Of a stretch of DNA of 64,000 nt, positions 1 through 9,116 are shown piece after piece. How positions within the stretch are numbered: position 1 is the stretch's first letter; the number at the start of each line of letters is the position of its first letter. Location: contig NZ_CP119677.1 in NCBI RefSeq assembly GCF_029318685.1, forward strand, positions 434,001-498,000, read 5' to 3'. Both the position numbers and the translations under genes were made by a program. The DNA comes from Ruminiclostridium papyrosolvens DSM 2782 (GTDB lineage Bacteria > Bacillota > Clostridia > Acetivibrionales > DSM-1351). The notes beneath the pieces were generated by a model. That model was not told the DNA's origin. It saw only the letters and a list, made by a program, of their open reading frames with translations, and did not search any database.

Positions 1-1
1 G

Positions 2-1042
2 AAGAATCAGACAAAAACAGATACGGTTACAGAAGATGACATAGCTGATATAGTTGCCAGTTGGACCGGAATACCTGTAAAGCGGTTAGCCGAGGAAGAA
101 TCTGAAAGATTACTGAAAATGGAAGAGACCCTTCATAAGAGGGTAATTGGTCAGGATGAGGCTGTTAAATCCATATCAAAGGCTATCAGAAGAGGGCGTG
201 TTGGTCTGAAAGATCCGAAACGACCTGTTGGCTCGTTTATATTCATGGGCCCTACGGGAGTCGGTAAGACTGAGCTTTGCAAAGCGTTGGCAGAAGCAAT
301 GTTCGGGGATGAGAAGTCTATGATTCGTGTTGATATGTCAGAGTTTATGGAAAAACACAGTGTTTCAAAACTGGTTGGTTCTCCTCCGGGCTACGTTGGT
401 TATGACGAGGGCGGGCAGCTTACTGAAAGAGTCAGGAGAAGGCCTTATTCAGTACTTCTGTTTGATGAAATAGAGAAGGCACATCCTGATATCTTCAATA
501 TACTGCTGCAAATACTGGAAGATGGCAGACTAACTGATTCACAGGGACGTGTGGTGGATTTCAGAAATACTATAATAATCATGACTTCAAATGTGGGAGC
601 AAGAACCATTACTGAGCCTAAGAGACTTGGCTTCTCAACTTCAAACGATGAGAGCGCAAAGAATTATGAGGATATGAAGAACAATGTAATGGGCGAGCTC
701 AAAAAGATGTTCAGACCGGAGTTTCTCAACAGAATTGATGATATTATTGTTTTCCACCCATTGAGCAAGGAAAATATAAAAGAAATTGTACGTCTCATGC
801 TGGATGTGCTTGTAAACAGGCTAAAAGCTAATGAAATAGCAATGGAAGTGAGTGAAGAGGCTATGGGACATCTTGCTCAGAAGGGCTTTGACCCTGTGTT
901 TGGAGCAAGACCTTTAAGACGAGCAATACAAAGCATGGTGGAGGATAAACTTGCAGAAGACATGCTGGAAGGCAAGGTAAAGGCAGGAGACAGCATCAGA
1001 ATAGACTTTGACGGAGAAAACATTGTTATTAATAAGAAGTAA
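2..1042 (+). CDS. clpC: ClpC AAA+ ATPase, C-terminal part (partial at 5' edge)
   Basis: Reading frame open from base 2, so the gene begins upstream of the window. The product is the second AAA+ module of a Clp/Hsp100 ATPase, which unfolds proteins and feeds them to ClpP in the cytoplasm. Visible in order: the linker motif SWTGIPV, a Walker A GPTGVGKT near 248-271, a Walker B ending [11 protein letters not shown] near 452-485, the sensor motif TSNVGA, and the arginine-rich sensor 2 GARPLRR near the C-terminus. The tail is short, as in ClpC rather than ClpB. In Bacillus the order clpC-radA-disA-yacL-ispD is typical. Here the RiPP locus, a glycosyltransferase and a GH15 gene lie between clpC and radA. 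A strong terminator follows. The N-terminal half is not visible. Confidence 0.95.
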   Translation, partial: KNQTKTDTVTEDDIADIVASWTGIPVKRLAEEESERLLKMEETLHKRVIGQDEAVKSISKAIRRGRVGLKDPKRPVGSFIFMGPTGVGKTELCKALAEAMFGDEKSMIRVDMSEFMEKHSVSKLVGSPPGYVGYDEGGQLTERVRRRPYSVLLFDEIEKAHPDIFNILLQILEDGRLTDSQGRVVDFRNTIIIMTSNVGARTITEPKRLGFSTSNDESAKNYEDMKNNVMGELKKMFRPEFLNRIDDIIVFHPLSKENIKEIVRLMLDVLVNRLKANEIAMEVSEEAMGHLAQKGFDPVFGARPLRRAIQSMVEDKLAEDMLEGKVKAGDSIRIDFDGENIVINKK

Positions 1043-1086
1043 GGCAGACTGTTATTTCCGATTAATTAAAAAAAGAATATGGGAAT

Positions 1087-1130
1087 ATAAAACCCCTCTT
1101 TGGCGACAATAGCCAAACGAGGGGTTTTAT
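1087..1130 (+). terminator. Rho-independent terminator after clpC
   Basis: A perfect 12-bp inverted repeat (1087-1098 with 1119-1130) is extended inward by a second paired block (TTTGGC at 1099-1104 with GCCAAA at 1112-1117). The outer arm ends in TTTTAT. It separates clpC from the RiPP locus. Confidence 0.9.
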
Positions 1131-1155
1131 AATGACTTGATTATTTCCGGTAGGT

Positions 1156-1184
1156 TTGACGTATGAATATGATGTATATACAAT
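1156..1184 (+). promoter_or_regulatory. SigA-type promoter of the RiPP locus
   Basis: TTGACG at 1156-1161, a 17-base spacer, then TACAAT at 1179-1184. It lies 60 bases upstream of the radical SAM gene and downstream of the clpC terminator, so the locus should be transcribed on its own. Confidence 0.75.
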
Positions 1185-1243
1185 TATTTACATTGAAGAG
1201 ATAAATTGCAATAAACCAAAATATCGGAAAGGAAGTCTGCATT

Positions 1244-2650
1244 ATGATTGTATATAAGCTTTTAAAGACTCCGTTACAATATTATGTTTATGACAGAAAT
1301 AAGAATAAAATCCTAAATATAAGCAAGGAGGAGTATGAAGAGCTTGACAGATTAAATAAAAAGCAGATTACTGAAAAAGAAGCAGTCTGTCTTAAAAAAT
1401 ATCAGAAGTGTGGATATTTAAAGAATAATATTGTTGAAAATATAGTTCATCCCGAAACTAAATATATAAAGCATTATCTGGAGCACAGAGTACAGTTCCT
1501 CATATTACAGGTTACACAAAGCTGCAATCTCAGGTGCGATTATTGCACATATTCAGGACAATATAACACAAGAGGTCACTCCGGCAAGTCAATGACATGG
1601 GAACTGGCGAAAAAGTCAATTGATTATCTATATCAACATTCAAATGAAATTGAAAAAGTCAGAATAAGCTTCTACGGTGGCGAGCCATTACTTGAAATTG
1701 ACTTGATAAAAAAATGTGTAGAGTACGTTAAAGAAACATATCCTCACAGAATAACAAACTATGGAATTACTACTAACGGTACACTTCTTTCAGGTGAAAT
1801 AGCTGACTTTCTAATAGATAATCAATTCTCTGTTACCATAAGCCTTGACGGCTCTAAAAAGGATCATGATGCCAACAGAAAGTTTGCAAATGGAGAAGGC
1901 AGCTTTGATACAATCATAAATAATATCAAAGTGATAAGTAAACATAACAAGGAATTTATTAAAAATATCAGATTTAATACTGTTTTAAATCCAAAATCAG
2001 ATTATGGTACTGTGAGAAATTATTTCAGCTCGGAAGATGTGGTATGTGATGCAGGTATCGGTCTTAGTCTTATGGAGCAAATTAACCATAAAGGGGACAT
2101 CTCCTTTAGCCATGAATTTATTAATATAAGAAGATATGACTACTTTCTGTTATTAATGACCATGGTAAAAAAGTTAAAAAAAGAGGTAACACCAAAGTTC
2201 ATGGCTGAAATAAAATCAGGAATTGATATTGATTATACTTCCATGGAGGATATTAATAGTGTAAGTAAATCATGGCATCATTCGGGGCCGTGTATTGCAG
2301 GAGCTATGAGAATGTTTGTAAATACTGATGGTGTAATCTATCCCTGTGAAAAAGCAATTGAAACCAGTGAAGCCATGAAAATAGGCGAAATTGATAGCGG
2401 TACGGATGCGGGTAAAGCCTCAAAGGTAATGAATATAGGAAAAATCTCAGAAAGAGATTGCAAAAACTGCTGGGCTATAAACTGGTGCTCCATGTGTGCA
2501 TTATATGCTGAGAAGGATGGAAAATTTGATTCAGTCACAAAAAGGAAAAATTGTGCAAAATCACTTATAGATGCACAAGAAAAGCTTCTGAACATATGTG
2601 CTTTAAAAGAATTCGGATATAAATTCGGAAGGGAGGAAATGTATGTATAA
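1244..2650 (+). CDS. ccpM: Radical SAM/SPASM peptide maturase, CcpM-like
   Basis: A 468-residue radical SAM enzyme predicted to modify the small Cys-rich peptide encoded at 4079. The N-terminal ~85 residues look like a peptide-recognition region. The radical SAM cluster motif CNLRCDYC places cysteines at residues 94, 98 and 101, and GGEP follows at 145-148. The C-terminal SPASM region has seven further cysteines (350, 368, 406, 409, 415, 418, 437), enough for auxiliary Fe-S clusters. The size, the motif layout and the neighbours match the Cys-rich peptide maturase CcpM of the Clo7bot-type clostridial system. RBS GGAAAGGAAG precedes the ATG. The stop overlaps the next start by 8 bases, so translation is coupled. 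The chemistry performed on the peptide is not deducible from sequence. Confidence 0.85.
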   Translation: MIVYKLLKTPLQYYVYDRNKNKILNISKEEYEELDRLNKKQITEKEAVCLKKYQKCGYLKNNIVENIVHPETKYIKHYLEHRVQFLILQVTQSCNLRCDYCTYSGQYNTRGHSGKSMTWELAKKSIDYLYQHSNEIEKVRISFYGGEPLLEIDLIKKCVEYVKETYPHRITNYGITTNGTLLSGEIADFLIDNQFSVTISLDGSKKDHDANRKFANGEGSFDTIINNIKVISKHNKEFIKNIRFNTVLNPKSDYGTVRNYFSSEDVVCDAGIGLSLMEQINHKGDISFSHEFINIRRYDYFLLLMTMVKKLKKEVTPKFMAEIKSGIDIDYTSMEDINSVSKSWHHSGPCIAGAMRMFVNTDGVIYPCEKAIETSEAMKIGEIDSGTDAGKASKVMNIGKISERDCKNCWAINWCSMCALYAEKDGKFDSVTKRKNCAKSLIDAQEKLLNICALKEFGYKFGREEMYV

Positions 2651-3725
2651 ACTTCTGGTCTACCCCTTTAGTATGGAAGACAACTGTATAACAAAATATC
2701 GGGATATGCTTCGGGGCTACGAGCTTGCTAGTTTGGTATGCTTTGAGGGTGCATATGAAAACGGCAGAGATGCAGGAGAGTTTGAGGAAGTAGATACGGG
2801 TTTAATAATAACTGATGATTTTAATACGGAGATTGATAAATGCGATGTGGTACTTTTGTTGGATAAAAGTTTTAATGAATTAAAGGACGCATACATTCAA
2901 AGGATTAATACTGCCGTATCAAAAAATAAAATAGTTATGACAAATAATAAGATATACGACTTTTGCTTAAAAGAGTTTTCCGGCAATAAAAATATAAGAA
3001 TACTGGACAATGTTCTGGAGACCGGATTGAATTATTTTACATATGACAAGAGAATGACACAGCCGGACATTCCTGTAATCACTGTCATGTCCATTGGAGA
3101 GAGCTGTAATAAATTTGAGGCACAGCTTGATTTAAGAAAGAAATTTCAGGATAAGGGCTACAAGATATTACAGTTTGGTACAAAGGATTATTGTGATTTG
3201 TTTGGCTTCAAAAAGCTTCCATCCTTTCTTATGTCCAAAAATATTTCATTTGATGAAAAAGTATATATGTTTAATTACTATATAAACAGAGAAGTGTTAA
3301 AAGACGATTATGATATTGTTATTATTGGTGTGGCAGGGGGAATACTCCCTGTTAACAGATATATAACCAATTACTTCGGAGAAATTTCTTTGATTGTGTC
3401 TTCTGCACTGAATATAGATATTAATATATTATGTTCATATCATAATGAAGACATTAATGTTGAAAGCTTATATGAATGCCGAAATTTCTGCAAAGGACGA
3501 CTTGGGTGCTTTACGGACTACTATTATATGTCTGACAGGCAGTTCAGAATTTCTCATGACCATGATATAGAGTATTTTATGTTGGAAAGACAGCATTGCA
3601 TTAATAATCTGCCGGCTATCGACAATGAAACACTGAAATTCTGTCATGTGTTGGATACAGATGTAAAGGATAATCTGCTGAATGCTTTGGTAGAAGAATT
3701 GGAAGGTAATGTGGCACTTGTATAA
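2643..3725 (+). CDS. Peptide maturation accessory protein (TIGR04066-like)
   Basis: A 360-residue soluble protein coupled to the maturase gene by an 8-base overlap. The N-terminal half (MYKLLVYPFSMEDN, then a D/E-rich Rossmann-like segment with DVVLLLD) and the C-terminal half (from about residue 140, starting IPVITVMSIGESCNKFE) look like two alpha/beta domains. The GESCNK segment sits where a P-loop would lie but is not a canonical Walker A. The arrangement matches the clostridial peptide maturation system protein family (TIGR04066), whose members sit beside CcpM-type enzymes. The biochemical role is unknown. Family membership is from memory of conserved context and length, not from a search. 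Confidence 0.7.
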   Translation: MYKLLVYPFSMEDNCITKYRDMLRGYELASLVCFEGAYENGRDAGEFEEVDTGLIITDDFNTEIDKCDVVLLLDKSFNELKDAYIQRINTAVSKNKIVMTNNKIYDFCLKEFSGNKNIRILDNVLETGLNYFTYDKRMTQPDIPVITVMSIGESCNKFEAQLDLRKKFQDKGYKILQFGTKDYCDLFGFKKLPSFLMSKNISFDEKVYMFNYYINREVLKDDYDIVIIGVAGGILPVNRYITNYFGEISLIVSSALNIDINILCSYHNEDINVESLYECRNFCKGRLGCFTDYYYMSDRQFRISHDHDIEYFMLERQHCINNLPAIDNETLKFCHVLDTDVKDNLLNALVEELEGNVALV

Positions 3726-3738
3726 AAAGGAGGAGCTT

Positions 3739-4014
3739 ATGGAAAAAAGAGAAGTAATGAATGAAATAAAAGAAACTGTATATAAGATAACAGGAATTAA
3801 AATAGAGGATGAAAATGATAATATTATCGGATGCCATCATAACTACCCTATTATATATGCAATTTATATTGTGGATGAACTTGAAAAAATATTCGGTAAG
3901 GAGATTTCAAATATATTTGCTGAAAATGATTACAACGTATGGAAATTATCAAATTTGGCAGATGCCATTATAAATATATGTGGTAATTCTTTAGAAAAGC
4001 TTCAGGCAGTTTAA
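3739..4014 (+). CDS. Acyl-carrier-related small protein of the peptide maturation system
   Basis: A 91-residue acidic helical protein 13 bases after the previous gene. The ATG at 3739 is chosen because AAGGAGG lies just before it; an upstream in-frame ATG at 3709 has no RBS and overlaps the preceding gene. The pattern (helix, loop with IIGCHHNYPIIYAI, helix VDELEKIFG, then LADAI) resembles an acyl carrier protein, in line with the acyl-carrier-related member of CcpM loci. The serine that carries phosphopantetheine in true carrier proteins (DSL motif) is absent; the equivalent stretch reads CHHNYP. It may be a docking or recognition protein rather than a thioester carrier. Confidence 0.65.
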   Translation: MEKREVMNEIKETVYKITGIKIEDENDNIIGCHHNYPIIYAIYIVDELEKIFGKEISNIFAENDYNVWKLSNLADAIINICGNSLEKLQAV

Positions 4015-4078
4015 TTTCAAAAGGGTATATCATTTATTTATTAAATGATTACATAAAAACTTTTCAGGAGGTATTTTT

Positions 4079-4276
4079 ATGAAAAAATTATCCAAAAGAA
4101 GTGAGTTAGTACCTAACACAGTTATGGCATTTTCGTGTTCCTGTTCCAGCAACTGTTATAGGGGATGTGTTTCAAGGTGCAGCGGTAACGGAACCGCAGA
4201 AAGTGCTATCAGCAGCAGTCTTAGTTCAAGTGAGTATGGGGTAGCATATTCTGCAATATCCAGCACATTCGGTTAA
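4079..4276 (+). CDS. Cys/Ser-rich RiPP precursor peptide, Clo7bot-like
   Basis: A 65-residue peptide with a strong RBS (CAGGAGG). The leader-like start MKKLSKRSELVPNTVMAF is followed by a cysteine block with Cys at 20, 22, 26, 30 and 34 (C-x-C-x3-C-x3-C-x3-C), then a Gly/Ser/Ala-rich tail with many serines and the chain end SSTFG. It is the last gene of the locus, after the maturase and two accessory genes and before a terminator. The clostridial Cys-rich Clo7bot peptides have this layout. Core boundaries, cleavage site and final structure are unknown, and no dedicated protease or exporter gene is adjacent. Confidence 0.75.
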   Translation: MKKLSKRSELVPNTVMAFSCSCSSNCYRGCVSRCSGNGTAESAISSSLSSSEYGVAYSAISSTFG

Positions 4277-4293
4277 TAGAGTTTCTGACCACC

Positions 4294-4321
4294 AAAAGGA
4301 GTACCACCCGGTACTCCTTTT
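4294..4321. terminator. Bidirectional terminator between the RiPP locus and the glycosyltransferase
   Basis: A perfect 12-bp stem (4294-4305 with 4310-4321) with a 4-base loop. The arms begin with AAAA and end with TTTT, so it can terminate transcription from both converging genes. Confidence 0.9.
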
Positions 4322-4331
4322 ACAATATTAG

Positions 4332-5594
4332 TTACCCATTGCTTTTCTCCAACTCGCTTATACTAATCTGCCTTGTATGGACGGTGTGGTTCCACTCCTT
4401 GTTGTTTTTTTCAATAAAGCCCTGTATGGTAATAGGTACCCAGGTCAGGCAATAGTAAGGGTAGATAACAAACCCAAGTATAACCTTCAAACTGAACTTC
4501 TTTTCTGCCAGAATAACCAACGGCCCGTAGAGGATTTCAAAGAGGCCCATCAGATACCATACCTGAACGGGAAATACATATTGTACGCTATATATGGGGA
4601 ATTGCGGGTAAACCGTTTGCACCCACATCATAACAGTCATTAAACCTACAAAAATAAATCTTATGGGTTGAAACAAATATAAGGCACAGTCAAGAGAGGT
4701 AAGGTCTCCTTTAAAAAAAGCTTTTTTAAATAAAGCTCCAAGGTATTTCTGGGCGCATTCAGCATGTCCCTGCATCCATCTTTTTCGTTGGTGCCAGGAC
4801 TGTTTCAGAGTAATTGGCTTTTCATCATAAACTACGGCTTCGTGTGCCCAACCAATTCTGACTCCATTTAAAGCCAGCTTCATTGTGTACTCCAAGTCTT
4901 CAGTCAGGCAGGTGGCTCCCCATTTTAAAGATTTAAGTATTGAGGTATCAATACAAAAGCCGGTTCCGCACAGCCCGCAGCTTAGCCTGAGATAGTATCT
5001 TGGCAACTGAAAAATTCTGTTTGACAGCCAGAAAGCAATGGAATAGGAGCAGGTTATCCAACTGTCATAGGGGTTTTTACTGTCAATGTAACCCTGAACC
5101 ACCTTGAAGCCTTTGCACATCTGCTTGTTCATTTCCAACAGAAAGTTTGGTGATACCAGATTATCGGCATCGAAAACAGCAACGGCATCATAGCTTGTAT
5201 CCATACTAAAAATTCTGCTAAACATCCATTCAAGCGCATGTCCTTTACCTCTTTTAGAGGCATCCTCACGGATATGTACTTTGGCTCCGAATTTTCGGGC
5301 AATTACAGCAGTATTGTCAGTACAATTATCAGCTATTACAAAAACATCAAATAGATTTCTGGGGTAGTTTAACTTAAAAAGACTGTCTATAATATGACCT
5401 ATTACAAGTTCCTCGTTATGGGCGGCTACTACAAGAGCAAACTTTTTTTGGGGTACAATAGTTCGTGAGAGTTTTTCCTTTTTCTTAATCCAACCGAAAA
5501 CAGATATTCCGAAAAAATAGCACCCTGCTATAAATACTAATATCTGTATAAGTTCGCTTATATAAAATATTAAATTAACAAATAAACTTTGCAT
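4332..5594 (-). CDS. Membrane glycosyltransferase, family 2
   Basis: A 420-residue processive-type GT2 enzyme, related to cellulose, hyaluronan or poly-N-acetylglucosamine synthases. A transmembrane segment lies near the N-terminus (LIFYISELIQILVF) and about three hydrophobic segments lie at the C-terminus. The catalytic core shows VVAAHNEE, ADNCTDNT, the metal site FDADN, TEDLEY and QRKRWMQGH, i.e. the D, DxD, D and QxxRW signature. The start at 5594 follows GGAGGAAAA; a longer in-frame start at 5621 has no RBS. The polysaccharide made is unknown. No partner genes of an exopolysaccharide cluster are adjacent, and the gene converges on the RiPP locus. Confidence 0.85.
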   Translation of the reverse strand: MQSLFVNLIFYISELIQILVFIAGCYFFGISVFGWIKKKEKLSRTIVPQKKFALVVAAHNEELVIGHIIDSLFKLNYPRNLFDVFVIADNCTDNTAVIARKFGAKVHIREDASKRGKGHALEWMFSRIFSMDTSYDAVAVFDADNLVSPNFLLEMNKQMCKGFKVVQGYIDSKNPYDSWITCSYSIAFWLSNRIFQLPRYYLRLSCGLCGTGFCIDTSILKSLKWGATCLTEDLEYTMKLALNGVRIGWAHEAVVYDEKPITLKQSWHQRKRWMQGHAECAQKYLGALFKKAFFKGDLTSLDCALYLFQPIRFIFVGLMTVMMWVQTVYPQFPIYSVQYVFPVQVWYLMGLFEILYGPLVILAEKKFSLKVILGFVIYPYYCLTWVPITIQGFIEKNNKEWNHTVHTRQISISELEKSNG

Positions 5595-5662
5595 TTTTTC
5601 CTCCAAAATAGTATTTATCAAAAAATAGTTTGTGCATAAAAGGATTAAATTATTTATATAAT

Positions 5663-5693
5663 TTGATACTCTGTAAAATCAATATGCTATAAT
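5663..5693 (+). promoter_or_regulatory. Extended -10 promoter for the GH15 gene
   Basis: TTGATA at 5663-5668 and TGCTATAAT ending at 5693. The spacer is 19 bases, which is long, but the TGN extension of the -10 box compensates. The RBS GCGGAGG follows before the start at 5719. Confidence 0.6.
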
Positions 5694-5718
5694 GAGGTAG
5701 TAAAATGCGGAGGTTTTT

Positions 5719-7653
5719 ATGCAAAAATCATATTATAACAACGCAATCTCGGGAAATTCTTCAATGCTGGCTTGTTTTAGTGAAAGAGCAGAACTTTTAA
5801 GACTCTTTTGGCCGGATATTGATTATGTACAGCATTTAGACAAAATATTTCTGGGACTATTTGAGAAAAATAAAACAGGGAGTACGGTATGGCTTAATGA
5901 CATTCGATGCGATAATCATCAGGAGTACCTTGCTGATTCCAATATAATAAAAAATACTATTACTAATTTTTTTGACGGATACAAGGTAGTACTATATGAC
6001 TTTGTACATCCGGAAATGGATGTTTTGGTTCGCAGGCTTGAAATTGAGAATCTTCATAATGAAAGCAGAGAATTGGGACTAATGAGTTTTTCAGCAGCTG
6101 CAAGCAGTGATGCTGAGGTGTCATGTAGTTTGTTTGATTTCATGAATGAAGCATTGGTTCACTACAAGCCGGATAATTACATTGCCGTTACATCAGATAT
6201 TCCCGCATATCAGTTTCAAATCGGGAATAATGCCAATGACGCCGCAATTAATACATACCTCTATGGCAAAGACGATATAGGAATGACGAAGGATGCAGCT
6301 ATCTCATGGGATTTGGGAGTTTTTCAGCCTCATACGGTAAAGACCGTAAATGTATATATATGTGCGGCAGCTAGTCTGAAATCCTGTAAAGCACTTGCTA
6401 GAAAAGTAAAAACAGTAGGAGGACTGACGGCTTTAAGGGAGACGGGACTGTATTGGAAGGAATATTTGAAGAAAACGACTCAACTAAAGTCGGGTAACAC
6501 ACTTTTGGATGAGCTTTATAAAAGGTCACTTCTTGTATTCAGGTTAATGTATAACAAAAAAAGCGGTGGGTTAATGGCAGCACCGGAAATTGATGAATAT
6601 TTTACGAAATGCGGTAAATATGCTTACTGTTGGGGAAGGGATGCCGCCTTTATAACAGGTGCCTTGGATATTGGGGGGCTAAACGAAAGCGTTGCCAATT
6701 TTTATAAATGGGCTACAGAGGTTCAGGATGAGGACGGCAGCTGGCAGCAGAGATATCATATGAATGGTAATTTAGGCCCTTGTTGGGGGCTTCAGGTGGA
6801 TGAGACAGGGACAATTGTATGGGGAATGTTGAACCATTACAACTATACAAAAAATACAGATTTTCTGAAATCCGTATGGGATAGTGTTAAGGCAGCAGCA
6901 GATTTCCTTGTAAGGTTTATAGATAGTGAAACAGGTCTTCCAAGCCCTAGTTTTGACTTGTGGGAAGAAAGATACGGGGAACATGCATACTCTTCAGCTT
7001 CTGTATGTGCAGGGCTCAGGTCAGCTGCGGAAATAGCACGTATACTTGGAAAACCGGCAGAGGATTTTATTTTATGGGATAAAACAGCGGACGATATAAA
7101 AAAAGCAATGGTAAAAAACTTCTGGAAAGAAGACTACAGACGATTTATCAGAAGTGTCAGAGTAAAATTAAACGGCTTCGGTCAGGAACCGTCCGGCGAT
7201 ACTATGTTAATTACGGTAAATCAAAAGGGTTACGTGCGGGATGTAACCAAAGAGGATTGGATTGTAGATATAAGTCTTGTTGGGCTTGGCATACCCTTCG
7301 GGATTTTTGATTTGGATGATCCTATGCTGAGGGATACGGTTTCTTTAATTGAACAAGTCCTGACGGCACAAAGCGTCGGTGGTATAAAGAGATATGAAAA
7401 CGACACATATATAGGCGGAAATCCATGGATTCTCACCACCCTCTGGATAGCACTGTACCATGCAAAATCAGGCAACTTTGAAAAGGCAAAGGAATATCTG
7501 ATATGGGCTGCAAACGGAAAAACAGATATGGGACTTCTGCCGGAACAGGTTAACAGGGACACGGGAAAACCCGAATGGATAATTCCCCTTACTTGGTCTC
7601 ATGCAATGTATGTACACGTCTATTCAGAGCTTGTAAATGCAGGCGTACTTTGA
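5719..7653 (+). CDS. Glycoside hydrolase family 15 (glucoamylase-like)
   Basis: A 644-residue enzyme with no signal peptide, so probably cytoplasmic. The N-terminal ~270 residues form a beta-sandwich-type domain as in bacterial GH15 glucoamylases. The C-terminal (alpha/alpha)6 domain shows YCWGRDAAF near residue 303, DLWEERYGEHAYSSAS near residue 412 and LLPEQV near residue 605; the WEER and LPEQ glutamates match the acid/base pair of GH15. The likely reaction is release of glucose from alpha-glucans or trehalose-like substrates, perhaps intracellular glycogen. radA follows only 36 bases downstream, so the two may share a transcript. The exact substrate cannot be read from the sequence. Confidence 0.85.
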   Translation: MQKSYYNNAISGNSSMLACFSERAELLRLFWPDIDYVQHLDKIFLGLFEKNKTGSTVWLNDIRCDNHQEYLADSNIIKNTITNFFDGYKVVLYDFVHPEMDVLVRRLEIENLHNESRELGLMSFSAAASSDAEVSCSLFDFMNEALVHYKPDNYIAVTSDIPAYQFQIGNNANDAAINTYLYGKDDIGMTKDAAISWDLGVFQPHTVKTVNVYICAAASLKSCKALARKVKTVGGLTALRETGLYWKEYLKKTTQLKSGNTLLDELYKRSLLVFRLMYNKKSGGLMAAPEIDEYFTKCGKYAYCWGRDAAFITGALDIGGLNESVANFYKWATEVQDEDGSWQQRYHMNGNLGPCWGLQVDETGTIVWGMLNHYNYTKNTDFLKSVWDSVKAAADFLVRFIDSETGLPSPSFDLWEERYGEHAYSSASVCAGLRSAAEIARILGKPAEDFILWDKTADDIKKAMVKNFWKEDYRRFIRSVRVKLNGFGQEPSGDTMLITVNQKGYVRDVTKEDWIVDISLVGLGIPFGIFDLDDPMLRDTVSLIEQVLTAQSVGGIKRYENDTYIGGNPWILTTLWIALYHAKSGNFEKAKEYLIWAANGKTDMGLLPEQVNRDTGKPEWIIPLTWSHAMYVHVYSELVNAGVL

Positions 7654-7689
7654 CGGGCAATATAAGCAACATAATTTGAAAGTAAAAAA

Positions 7690-9081
7690 ATGGGGTTGGT
7701 TAACATAAAAAACAAAACAGTTTTCAAATGCAGCAATTGCGGATACGAGTCCTCCAAATGGGTGGGGCGATGCCCGGAATGCGATAGCTGGAATACCTTT
7801 GAAGAAAGGGAAATTCAAAATCAAAAGAATGCCCGGTCAGCTTCGGCAAGGGTAACGAAACCTATAGTAAAGCTGACTCACGTTAAGGCCGGCAATAGTG
7901 ACCGTATTGTAACGGGTATCAGTGAGTTCAATAGGGTTATGGGCGGAGGAATAGTCAAGGACTCAATAACTATCATCACTGCTAAACCCGGTGCAGGAAA
8001 GTCCACTTTGCTTTTGCAGGTTGCCGGGGACGTTGCCTCAAAAGGGCTGAAGGTGCTTTATGCCTCGGGAGAAGAAAGCGAAAGCCAGATAAAAAGCAGG
8101 GCTGACAGGATTTTTAGTAAAATCCAGGATAATGTGTGGGTATATTCGGACAATAGTATGGATAATGTACTAAGTGTTGTAGCAGAGGTAGACCCGGAGC
8201 TTCTAATAGTAGACAGTATACAGACCTTTGTGTTAGAAGGTTTTCCCGGCTCCAGAGCAGGTTCTCCTACACAGACCATGGAGTGTGCCAACGAGCTTCT
8301 GAAACTTGCAAAAGACCCTGCACGGCCCAGAGCGGTATTTCTGGTGGGGCAGATGAATAAAAGCGAGGAAATAGCGGGACTCAGGGCTCTTGAACATTTG
8401 GTGGATGCGGTGCTGATATTGGATGGGGATAATGAAGAAGAGCTCAGGGGGCTTTCAGTATCAAAAAACAGGTTTGGAAGTACATGGGAACGTGGCTATT
8501 TTTCAATGACAGAAAATGGCCTAGAATCAATAGATAACCCGTCTGAATACTTTATGACCACCAGAGATAAAAATGAAAGAGTGTCGGGAAGTGCACTTAC
8601 CGTCGTAAAAGACGGCTCAAGACCCATTATAGTAGAGATAGAGAGTCTTGTATCAAAGACATATACGCCGTTTCCTTCCAGAATCGGAGAGTGTGTAAGA
8701 CGAGAACAGCTCAATACGCTGATATCCATCCTTGAACAGAGGGGGAAAATATCTCTGTATGATAAGGATGTTGTCATAAAGACCACAGGGGGCTTGAAGT
8801 TCAAAGAGACTGCTGTAAACCTGTCAATAATAATGAGCATTGTATCGTCTGTTTTTGATAAGGAAATACCAAATGACGCTGCTTTCATAGCCGATGTGGG
8901 ACTTACGGGAGAACTAAAAAAGGTACCCTCCCTTGAATTGAGAATCAGAGAGCTTGACAGGAGAGGATTCAGGCATGTTTATGTGGCTAAGGGTGCACTT
9001 ATAAGAGCACTTGATATAAAAAATATAAAAATACATGAAGTAAAATCAATCCAAGAAGTAATAGGTATGGTTTTTAAATAA
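7690..9081 (+). CDS. radA: DNA repair protein RadA/Sms
   Basis: A 463-residue RecA-like ATPase that promotes branch migration during recombination and repair. The N-terminal zinc finger is CSNCGY...CPEC (residues about 14-34). A Walker A AKPGAGKST lies near residue 98, the RadA-specific KNRFG motif is at about 260, and a Lon-protease-like domain forms the C-terminus (FIADVGLTGELKKVPS). The length is typical. The start is the first ATG with only a weak RBS (GAAAG). radA followed by disA is the usual Firmicute order; in Bacillus the pair follows clpC directly. Confidence 0.95.
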   Translation: MGLVNIKNKTVFKCSNCGYESSKWVGRCPECDSWNTFEEREIQNQKNARSASARVTKPIVKLTHVKAGNSDRIVTGISEFNRVMGGGIVKDSITIITAKPGAGKSTLLLQVAGDVASKGLKVLYASGEESESQIKSRADRIFSKIQDNVWVYSDNSMDNVLSVVAEVDPELLIVDSIQTFVLEGFPGSRAGSPTQTMECANELLKLAKDPARPRAVFLVGQMNKSEEIAGLRALEHLVDAVLILDGDNEEELRGLSVSKNRFGSTWERGYFSMTENGLESIDNPSEYFMTTRDKNERVSGSALTVVKDGSRPIIVEIESLVSKTYTPFPSRIGECVRREQLNTLISILEQRGKISLYDKDVVIKTTGGLKFKETAVNLSIIMSIVSSVFDKEIPNDAAFIADVGLTGELKKVPSLELRIRELDRRGFRHVYVAKGALIRALDIKNIKIHEVKSIQEVIGMVFK

Positions 9082-9087
9082 TACAAA

Positions 9088-9116
9088 TTGTTATATATAT
9101 CAATTTATTGTAAAAT
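9088..9116 (+). promoter_or_regulatory. Promoter candidate for disA
   Basis: TTGTTA at 9088-9093, a 17-base spacer and TAAAAT at 9111-9116, in the 84-base gap between radA and disA. It may give disA its own transcription besides read-through from radA. Confidence 0.5.

Noticed and set aside
4377-4643. An 88-codon frame opposite the glycosyltransferase
   Set aside because: No RBS and no recognisable protein pattern; the minus-strand GT2 gene explains the region.
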